DNA of 64,000 nucleotides, taken from Nymphaea colorata. Taxonomy: Eukaryota > Streptophyta > Magnoliopsida > Nymphaeales > Nymphaeaceae. The position numbers and the translations under genes are program-made. Below are positions 12,311 to 23,500 of the stretch, piece by piece (position 1 is the first letter of the stretch; each line of letters begins with the position of its first letter). The notes beneath the pieces are model-generated. The model did not search any database. It saw nothing but the letters and a program-made list of their open reading frames with translations, and was not told the DNA's origin. The stretch is taken from NCBI RefSeq assembly GCF_008831285.2, contig NC_045145.1:3202723-3266722 (forward strand), written 5' to 3'.

Positions 12311-14514
12311 TTACCAAACTGCCTTGTGCTTTCCAGCAACAAACTCGTCCATTTTGTAAAGGAATATTTGAGGTAGTCCCCTTAAGAAGCAAAGCAAACC
12401 CATGATCAATAAATATAGAACATGACACATCAATAAAGCCAAAAATAGTGAATAAATAACTTCAGGGATTAATGACACTTCTAAGCTTCTAAACAGCCAT
12501 CTGTTTTAAGGAATGGCAAGAGAGATAATCATCAAGAAATCGAAACGGAGAATGCAATAATCCGGACAGAACTGGATCCTCAATTTCCATCAACAACCAC
12601 AACCTGATGTAATATCAGGTAGCGCAAGCAAAGAAATCAAGAGACGAGTAGATCACTAGTTATCATATAAGAATGATGAGTAAAAGAAGTTTTGGAAGGA
12701 AAACAATCAACCGAAAGGAACTGATTCTTAACATGAAAAAGATCCACACATGTGACACACTTAACATTGATGTGCCTAGATCCAACAGATGCATTTATCC
12801 AAGCACTTCCAATATGCAGATTCTTGTCCGTCTTATGTACGTAGGCTTGTCAGTAAAGCTTCTTACTGAACAAGCAATCTAAGGGGCCAGTTGGACAACA
12901 GCAGAAACTTGGTTAAAAGCCAGATTTTAAAGGCAAAATTTAATTTATGCGTCAATTTTGGATGACAGGTGACTAAGTTTTGGTCGCAATTTTAATCTGG
13001 AGCTGAGGGGAAATTCCAGCAAATGGGGAAGTGGCTATGATACTTGGAACACATCGTGCACTGAAACTTGACAGGCAAGACCTGACCTACAAGCAGCAAC
13101 CTAAGCAGCATGCTTCAAATCAGCCATTCAAGACCCTTCATCAAGCTTTGAGGCATGTAGGCTCTCTCACAAGGCTTCTACTCGCAGGATTCTTTGAACT
13201 GTCAAGTCTTTTAATTCTAATGGAAGTAAAATCCAATTTCTCATTACAGCAAGCCTCAAAATATCATGTCCATGCCCCAACGCTTTTCCCAATAAAAGTT
13301 TTTAGCATTTTTACTGCAGCAATTTTGGAAAGAAATGGTCATTTGATCTGGAAATCAGATTAAGAGGCCTTGTGCTTCCCTCTGTAAACTTGCCTACTTT
13401 TCATAAGCCATCTCTGATTTTCTAGTAAGGAGTTGGTTGCTCCTTGACAGTTGATGCACGAATGTGCTGTAAAATTTTACCTTGGTCATTTGAGTCAGGC
13501 ACTGTCGATATTCTCACAGTATCCTTTTAAGTTCACGATTAACATTTCGTAAAAAGAAAACCAAAAATTGTTTTAAAACTTTATGTGCCATCACATTTCT
13601 TCCTTCAAAATCCGTTCAGTACCTCCACCCATTCACCTGGTAAGGTTACACATATTTAAAGAACTGTCATTCTTCAATAAGATTTTACATTTCTTCAGTT
13701 TCTAACAAAAAGTAATGATATAATTCGAAGTATTTTAGGTAGCAACTACGACCATCTCCAGACTCCAACATTTCGAGCATTATTCATCTTAAGAAGACAT
13801 CATCATGTTTAATGAATTGCAACGCATAATAGATACTTCCAAAAAAAAAAAAAGCTAGCCCCAACCCCTCCAATCACGAAGGTTTGATGCCTTATGGTTT
13901 ACTACTTTATACCTAATACAAACTTCATCATGATTAAGCAAAACAAAAGAAAAGGCAAACATGACAGAAGGCTCAGAACATATGCTTACAAGTGATGGTT
14001 TCCTTGATATGTATAGCTTGAAGCTACAGCAAATAATTGAGCTTCATGGTTGTAAGATATTGATGCAATACTTAGAGGACACTTTGGGAACTGCAAAAAC
14101 AAGGAAATTAGTAACAAACATAAAATCGTTAGAAGTAGAAAAGAACTAGGTGAAACCATGCCAACATGCAAATGAAATGCATGAACTAACTGGTTCTGTC
14201 CACATTATCATTTTGATACATTACAAGAATATTGAAATTGTTATCATATTCTTCTCCCAAGCTACAGTAACATGTAAATTTGTGAACAAAAGCACCACAT
14301 ACACATACTTCAAATAGTTTCAAAAACCTCCAAAATATTAAAGCCATGTAACTTGGAACTGTAAAGGAAACGAAAGTACCTCGAACAATCTCCTCTTACT
14401 CTGGCCATCCCAAATAATGATATGCCCTTCAAAGTCTGCTGTGATGAATGTATTGTCCCTATAATCAGCAAACATCAGAATGAAGTCCTTATAGCAACTC
14501 TACATATATGCTAC

Positions 14515-14566
<52 letters not shown>

Positions 14567-17500
14567 GGAGGGAGAAGAGGGAGTGCATACTTTGGATGAA
14601 ATACAATGTCATTCACAGGAACTACGTGATGCCTTCCATTTCTTGACTTTGGAGAACACCAAAATGTGTATCTGTCATCCAACAAATAGTTGGTTCAGCA
14701 TTAATATTAGGAGCCAGGAGAACTAAATGCCACAGAAAGAACATCTCAACCACTCCTTCAGATTACTTGTTGAAGCAATATCTGTGTCAACAAAAACATG
14801 TCGGAGAGTAGAAGATGAATATGTAGGGAAAGAAGTGTGTGCATAAGCCCATTGTTGGCCATAATTTAAATGAAGAAAGTTATGTCATGGACACAATTAT
14901 GTGATTCTCAAATGTGATGCCACAAGGACTGCATGCCTGAGTTAGTTTATTTCAAGTTATATCTCTGTAAAATGTTGTCAAATGCAATGAGGCAAAGCGA
15001 CGCATTGGGCCTGTAATGTAAGCTCCATGACCAAAATATCAAAGAGCAAGTAGGTTCTTTGTGTTGAAAGTCATGCACATTGTTACGAGAGAGAGAGAGA
15101 GGCAGCAAAAAGTTATCTTGCATTACGTGACCTTAATCTCTATTAAGAGATTAGGGTTAGGGAAAATTACAAGAGAAGTCCACTAAAAGTAACAAAACAT
15201 TTAAAGAGACATTCCCTAACTTCCTAATATTTCAGAAAACCCCTTTTTTGTATCTTTAACACTCCCCCTCAAGCTGGAGCATATATGTCAACCATGCTCA
15301 GCTTGTTACAACATCTCAGGAAATCGCCTATGGGAAGAGCTTTAGTGAGAATATCTGCTGCCTGATCTTCTGAGGAGACATGAATAGTGCTAACAATTCC
15401 TCCTTGAACTAAGTCCCGAATATAGTGGCAATCCACTTCAATGTGTTTAGTCCGCTCATGGAAGACAGGATTGTTAGCGATATATGTAGTTGCCTTGTTG
15501 TCACAATACATCTTCATTGGGAGATTCACTGAGACATCCAACTCTACAAGTAGTGATGTAACCCACGACATTTCAGCCACAGTTTGAGCCATAGCCCTAT
15601 ATTCCGACTCAGCACTAGAACGAGCCACAACATTCTGCTTCTTGCTCCTCCAGGAAATAAGATTACCGCCCACAAAGACACAAAACCCGGTAGTAGACTT
15701 CCTATCATCTACAGATCCAGCATAATCAGCATCACTATACGCCTCGATGTCAACACATTCTCCTTTCTTGAACCATAGCCCCTTTCCCGGGGCTGATTTC
15801 AAGTATCTTGCAATCATTAGAGCTGCATCCCAGTGAACTTTTCGGGGTTTTTCCATGAATTGGCTCAACTTATTCACAGCAAAGCTAATGTCGGGACGAG
15901 TGACAGTCAAATATAACAGTTTCCCTATCAGAGATCTGTAAGATCTAGAGTCAAACGGCTCTGAGTCATCATCATGTATATGAATGCGAGGATTCATGGG
16001 AAGTGTGGCAGGTTTAGCCCCCAATAGTCCCGTTTCCTGTAGAAGATCAAGAGCATATTTCCTTTGAGACACTACAACTCCTTTATTACTACGAGCCACC
16101 TCAATACCAAGAAAATAACGAAGTTGTCCAAGGTCTTTCGTAACAAAGTGTTGCTGTAAAAACTCCTTTGTTTGAGCTATCTCTTGATCATTTTCCCTTG
16201 TAAGAACAATATCATCCACGTAGACAATCAATATCACAAGTCTTGCTGAGCCTCGCTTGATAAACAATGAGTGATCAAGCTGGGATCGGCTAAATCCACA
16301 CTTAGATAACACTTCAGTAAGCTTTTGGAACCATGCACGGGGACTCTGTTTGAGTCCATAAATAGCCTTCTTTAACTTGCATACCTTGGAACACTCCCCT
16401 TGTCGCTCAAAACCAGGTGGTTGCTGCATATAAACAATTTCAGAAAGGTCTCCATACAGAAAGGCATTTTTGACATCCAATTGAAAAAGAGGCCACTCTC
16501 GTTGGACAGCAAGAGAGATAATCAAGCGAATAGTGCCCAACCGGGCCACAGGCGAAAAGGTCTCAAAGAAGTCAACACCATAAGTCTGAGTATAACCTTT
16601 TGCGACAAGACGGGCCTTGAACCTTTCAACTGACCCATCAGAATGATATTTGATGGTGAATACCCATCGTGAGCCAACCACATCACAGCGTGTTGGGGGG
16701 TCTACCAAATCCCAAGTCTCCCAAGAAAGAAGAGCATCCATTTCCTCCTGCATAGCTTGTCGCCAACGTGGATCTAACAGGGCGTGATGGTGCGAGGACG
16801 GGATAACATGACTAGATAAAGCTTGATCAAACTGTACTAAGTGTGTACTCAGATGAGCAGTAGAGACAGAATTAGATATAGGATGTAAGGTACACTGTCG
16901 CTTGCCCTTGCGAATAGCAATAGGGAGATCTGCTGCAGAATAGTCATCACTTAAACCTGAGTCAGTCTTATCAGTAGAGCTTACCTCTTGAGACGATGCT
17001 GGTGGACGGTTGAGAGAGGGACCTAGACGACGAGTGTAAACCAACGGAGGCTCAAGAAAACGTTCATGTGACCTAGGTTGAGAGGATGGAAATGACTCAA
17101 GTGACACTGGTGAAATAGGAAGAGGTATAGTATAGGTGCATGCATCTCAGATGAAGAGGGACTTGACGAAGGGAAATAAGGACGAGACTCAAAGAAGGTA
17201 ACATCCGCACTGATAATGTCTTTCTTGGTCACGGGATCAAAGCATTTGTATCCCTTTTGATTAGCTGAATAGCCAATAAAGATACATTTGATGGCTTGGG
17301 CAGCAAGTTTGCTTTTGTTCGGGCCTAGGATATGTGCGAAGCAAGTGCATCCAAAAACTTTGGGAGGTAAATGAAATAATGAACGCTCTGGATATAGAAT
17401 TTGAATTGGAATACGGTCTTGAATGGAGGAAGAGGGTAATCTATTAATGAGGTAACACGCAGTAAGGATAGCATCACCCCAAAAATAGGCAGGCATGTGA

Positions 17501-20500
17501 GAATGTAACATGAGGGTACGAGCTACATTTAGGAGTTGCCGATGTTTGCGTTCGGCTACACCATTCTGTTGGGACGTATGTGGACAAGTATATTGAGGTC
17601 GAATTCCATGGTCGGCATAAAACTGAAGTAGAATGGAAGACTTGAATTCAAGAGCATTATCAGTGCGAATATTTTTTACAATGAATCCAAACTGAGTTTT
17701 TATTTCCTTGATAAATTTTTGAAGAATACATATGACTTCAGATCTTTCCCTTAACAAGAAAACCCAACTGACTCTAGTAAAATCATCAACTAGAACAAGA
17801 TAATATCGAAAACATGATCGAAAAGGAACCCGACTAGGACCCCATACATCCACATGAATGAGATCAAAAGGACTCTGACTCGATGGACTCTGACTCGAAG
17901 GAAAGCTGCTCCGTGTATGCTTGCCCAACTGGCAGGCATCACATAAGAAGGACTCTGATGCAGGAATGTCTGGAAACATGCGACGAAGTTTTGGTACGGA
18001 AGGATGACCCAATCTGAGATGCCATTGGAAGGGAGAAGGCTTGGAAGGGACTGAAGATGCAGCAACATCAACTGGGATTGACAAAAAATAAAGGCCCTCA
18101 CGCTCATGGCCGCCACCAATCATCTTCCCAGTTGGTAAGTCCTGAAAAGAACAAGAGTCAGATTCAAAAATGACTTTACATTGTAAGTCGATAGCTAGCT
18201 GCTTCACAGATATCAAATTAACAGGAAACTGAGGTGCATATAGCACATGTGTAATAGTTCCTAAATGTGGAAGATAAATATCACTGCTACCCAAAACAGG
18301 GGACAACTTGCCATCAGCCAGCTTAACATACTGTGGTGTAGAAAATCTGACAAATGATGAAAAATTTTGTGGTTGATTACAACAATGTCTAGAAGCGCCC
18401 GAGTCTATCATCCATGTCATACCTGGATCAGCAGTAGGAGCACCAACAGAGAATGCTGAATCTACAACAGCAGCATTGTAGATGTAGAGGCAGATGTAGA
18501 GCCAGACCTCTGAGCAAGAACACGATCATATTCATCCTTACTTAGGTTAAGAGAATATGACATAGATATAGAAGGATCAGTAGAAGACTCAACCATAGAT
18601 ATTGTTGCCTTTGAATGAGTTGCCTGGGATGAAGAAGGACCTCTGCTTGTGGTGATTCTACCTCCACCACGTCCAGAGGAAACATTAGACCTGAGGTGAG
18701 GATATTTGTCCCAACAACGGTCCTCTAGATGACCAATTTTGCCACAATAAGAGCACTGAAATCTGCCACGTCCAGCACCACGGCCTGTACCACGCCCCCT
18801 AGTGCCTCCAAAAGAACTAGGGCCCCGTCCTCCTGATATCACAAGTGCAGAGACTGGTATGTCATGCGTAGTCTGAGAAAGAGTGGCTGCAAAGCGACTC
18901 AGCCTATTATACGTGTCTGCTAAATCTGGAAGTTCACTGCCTGTTAGAATTTGAGACTTTGCCACAGAGTATTCTGAAGATAGGCCAGATAAGAACTTTG
19001 CCACCATACCAGTCTCAACGTGTGATGCATAACAATGCTGGCAAGGTGGGCGAAGAGCCTTTAACCGTTCATATGCAGCAGTCAAAGTAGCAAAATATTG
19101 AGATAGGTCCTGATCCCCTTGTCGAATGTTGCATAACTCCTCTTCTAGTTGTAGGATCTTGATTACATTAGTGGCATGCGAGTATGTCTTTCTCAAGAAA
19201 GACCACATATCCTTGGCCTTGGTATAATATGCAATAGTTGGGGCTATATGAGACTCCACACTATTCATAATCCAAGACATAACAATATAATTATCTTCAT
19301 CCCACGCAGCATATATTCCTTTTTTCTCAATAGGTTCATCCTCCTCAAGAATATATTTCTTCCTATGACCAGCCACCGACATTATGAATACCCTAGACCA
19401 TATTTCATAATTTGAGCCATTAAGTTTCATCGTGGTTCCATAAGAGAATGAATTCCCAACCATCTTGTAGTCATTAGACCCTTCAGATTTACTGTTTTCA
19501 GCCATAGTAAATAAAAAAGACCAGATTGACGCAAACGTTTAAAGAAAGAGGGCTAGGAAATTACTGTCACTTCAGATCTGGTTCAGCCGATGACAAAAAC
19601 AAGAATGAACTCCCAACGACTGAAGACTGTTGCTCCCAACGACTGAAGACTGCTGCCACTTATAACAGCAGCTAGTTCTCATAAAACTTCCTGTCCACGT
19701 GTCAAAGAAATCCACGAAATCAAACAAAAAACTTGTACTAAGGATCAGCAACAGTCCTCACGCAGCCTTTCTTTACTGAATTTGTATCCACGATCTATAG
19801 AAAAAATCTGATCATATTCAAAAACTTGAATTTATAAGCAGCACATAGACTCCACAAAGCATCCACAACACCTCACGCAGCTTGACTTTACCGAAACTGT
19901 ATTTACGATCATCACAAACCACAGCGTCACACGTCACGCTGCATCCACAATAGTCTCTTCATACGACCAATATGAGGATCTGATCACGCCTTCCACATAG
20001 GCGTGATCAGGTCCTCCTTCTCACGGCACGCCCAACCCCTATTCCCTCACTGTCTCCTTATTGGGTGATAAGAGGGAATAAGGAGTAGCGGTGACAAGGG
20101 AGAGAACGAAAGAAAAAAAAAGGAACGAACTCACTTGGCTGTTCGCCGGAAAAATTGTCGCCAGAGAAGATGGTGATCGCCGGAGAAGGTCACAGGAAAG
20201 TGCACTCTGCCGTCGACGCCCACACCCGCTCTGATACCATGTTACGAGAGAGAGAGAGAGGCAGCAAAAAGTTATCTTGCATTACGTGACCTTAATCTCT
20301 ATTAAGAGATTAGGGTTAGGGAAAATTACAAGAGAAGTCCACTAAAAGTAACAAAACATTTAAAGAGACCTTCCCTAACTTCCTAATATTTCAGAAAACC
20401 CCTTTTTTGTATCTTTAACACACATAGTAAGATGTGAAACAAAAACATGGGCCCTAAATTTATTAAGAAAAAAAAAAGTTGCATTAAATATTTAAATTAT

Positions 20501-23500
20501 CCATAGGAAAAATGTTGTATTAACCATGGGAATACTCAATGTTCAGCTGCATGCAACTCCATATATTTTCCAGTGACAATGTGCAGTACACCCAGAGTTG
20601 CTGATATGTTAGAAGCTAGGGTGCAAACGTATCAGCTTGAGATCAGTGTTAAGTCAGATGTACAACGAACTTGAAAAAGATAAAGTGCAGAACTCCAATC
20701 CCAGAGCCACTCTATTTTCATGCCAGTCCCAGGTCTCTAATTCATCATTGCTTCTCCTACTAACTATGAAAGGAACAGACAGGAAAAGGGAGAAACCCTT
20801 TTAAGGAACCCCACGCTCTCTCTCTCTCTACAAATTCCCCTCCATCTATGCTTCTGTTAGTCTCGACCATCCCTTCATCAATGTTGCCGCTTTTCTTGCC
20901 GAGAACTAGAAGATAGAGATGATAACATTTCTGTTCAAGAGATTCTGAGCACTAATTCTGTATCCACACATTGGTACTCTCTCTCTCTCGATCTTCTATT
21001 ATTTGTCTGCAAAAAAAAACCGTTAACCAAATGAGGGTTTCAATGTGCAGCTACTTATCAGAGTCCCCACAAAGGGTGACTACCCAGCGCCCGGAGCTTA
21101 TTCCAGTTTTATTGGGTAAGTGGGATCCGTCCAAACACCGTCAGAATCTATATATTCTCTTTTTTTCTTATGGATTGTTGGGAATTCTTATTTTCTCACC
21201 AGAAGGTACAAGTTGTTGGTTCTTGTACCGTTCACCGGGAAATGTTGGCTTTAGATCCTAGATCCCGCTGCTTTGAGCCTGCAGGAAGTATTATCCTTGA
21301 GTTCCTGCAAGAGATGCAGACCCAGGGTTCTGAACTCATACAAGCTTCCATTTGAGTAATTGCAACTATTCCTTAGCCAAATGCAGGAAAAGACACCCTT
21401 TGGAAAGAGGATAAAAGGAAAAGCATGCTTCAAAAAAAAAATTAAAAATAAAGAAAGAAAGTGTGTGAGGTACCATGATACGTCTCACAACAGTTTTGAT
21501 GCATTAAGTGGTCTGACAACGCCTTCCTGTGCACTTGACAACACTATTCAAATATGCAGCTATATCATGTATAGGACTGGTGATGAGGACTGCAGTTTTA
21601 CATAAGCAGTTCCCAAGTGGTAGAAGCTGCCATGTATATTGCTATCAGGCGTGACAAAGAACTGATAGCAGTTGCCTATACAAAGGGGTCAGTCAAAAGT
21701 GCTACTCAGGCCTAGGTGGTGGATCTTTGGACTGCATTGTCTTCTATTGGTAAGAAAGGACTTAGGAGAACTGGTAAAGGCCTCCAGATTGAGGAGCGTG
21801 TGATCCTAAGTTCAAAAAGGACTAAGCGGCTCCTATGCAGGCCAAAAATAGTAAAGAAAAGAAAGAGGAGGAGGAAGAACAAGGAAGAGAAAAGGGAAAA
21901 AAGAAACAAGAGAGGAACAAAGAAAGAGCAAAAATAGAAGAAGAAGAAGGAGGAGGAGAAAAAAGGAAATTTAAGACAATCTTTTCATGCCTAGTAAAAA
22001 ACGTGGCCACTTAGGGCCTAAGTGCACCAAGGCAGACTTTTGTCAATGGAGCACCTAACCCAGTTAATGAGCACTTGTAATTCCTAGTGTGATGATACAA
22101 ACTCATATACATATTAACAGGAACTATCATTGGTTTTGTAGTAAGCAGAAAATCTCATTGACTTAATAAAGCTCCAAATTTGTTGAGAATTAACTGTTGG
22201 CCAAAGAAAAGGAGGGAATGAGAAGCATCCTAGTGGGCCTCTCTAAACTGCTCTTTACTTTACTTGACTAAATTTATTGGCATGGATAAAGAAAGTAAAA
22301 TTTTACACTGACCTATTATTGGCTTGCACTTTGTTAGATTGGTCATCAAAGAAGCACAGTGTTACGCTCCCTCCTACTGTTCCAACAGCATATCCTGAAG
22401 ATGAAGGCATGTCCAAGAAAGTCAAATTTTGGATGTGATTGAAGTAGAACCATGGATGAAAATGGAGAAATGTAAGATTTATTTAAGCTGCACTACTTAT
22501 TTAAACGGCCTATGTTTCTGACACAATTGTTCCACTTGTATGTTTGTCACTGTATCCTATTCTTTCGTATAATTGCTATTACAAGCATATTTGCTGCATA
22601 GTTTTTAGTAAGCAATGTTTGATATTTGCAGTTTTTAATGTGGCAGATAAGTTTCATATAAGACACACCCTGAGTATCACGTATATCTTCCAATATATAC
22701 AGTTATACACATATAGAACATGATCACTGCAGTAAGGAACATGATTTTGAAATCAGATGCTTGTGAAATGCAGTATCTCGTTTGTTTCACAATCCCATGA
22801 CAGTTGCAAGTTGCAACACTTACAGCATAATATATTATGGTTTTTTTTCTGCCAAAGGAGCATCAGTGACTAAAAATGCATACTCAAACTTGTGCTGCAG
22901 TGCAGAATACGAGTCGTTGAACACCACAACGGAGGAGCGGCCTCCACCTGGCAGGCGGCCATGGGTTATAACGCACTCTTTGCACAAAACTTAATAAGTT
23001 GCATGTATTTCTGTACTCCAGGGACTTATGTCAGATGTGTGGAGTGAGGGGTAGGACATATATAATTGTCTACAAACAACAAAATTAATAATTAACAAGC
23101 TATGGTTCTAGATTGATTCAATAAAGAAGAAAGCAGAATGTCTATGGCCGCACCCAGCCATCACATGCACCAAGTTCTGTCAAAACGGGTGTGGTGCTAT
23201 TTTGAAAGAGTCCATGTGACTTGTCTAGGAAGCTTTGGCTAACTTCTTAGTTGCAAGTTGTGTACATCAACTACGTGAAAAAAATGACATCATGATAAAA
23301 ATATGCTCAGAATTTGAAGGATCACAGGTTTATTCTATTAGGTAACTAGATAACTTAACAAAAAGGATATGATGCATAAGATCAAGGAGAACCTGGTCAA
23401 TAAAATGTTTTTATTTGTAAAAAAAATCACTTCACATCATTATATGTTCTTGTTTTCAATGATGTTTGGCCTACTTGCAAATGGTATCAAGGTCATAGAT

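Larger units (their letters stand above)
15081..20420 (-). mobile_element. Full-length Ty1/copia LTR retrotransposon
   Basis: A 5,340-bp element with two LTRs (182 and 181 bp), a CACAT target duplication, a primer binding site, a polypurine tract, and gag, protease, integrase, reverse transcriptase and RNase H in the copia order on the minus strand. The LTRs begin and end TG...CA and differ by one substitution (A at 15,211 against C at 20,370) and one C in a homopolymer, so the insertion is recent. Coding is split by two frame breaks (near 18,470 and 17,130), so this copy is probably not autonomous unless the first is a recoding site. It sits in intron 5 of the BUB3.3-like gene, in the same direction, so its LTR poly(A) and promoter signals face the host transcript. 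Confidence 0.96.

Noticed and set aside
12242-12384. Minus-strand frame beginning DYLKYSFTKW and ending VDPAYLF that looks protein-like
   Set aside because: It overlaps the last BUB3.3-like exon in another frame. The frame giving LPQIFLYKMDEF continues the WD40 protein in phase and matches the family C-terminus, so this is a shadow frame.
13031-13363. Plus-strand frame of 110 residues
   Set aside because: Lies in the last intron of the BUB3.3-like gene, antisense, with no recognisable motif.
21716-21937. Lys/Arg-rich plus-strand frame
   Set aside because: Driven by an A/G-rich low-complexity stretch in an intron.
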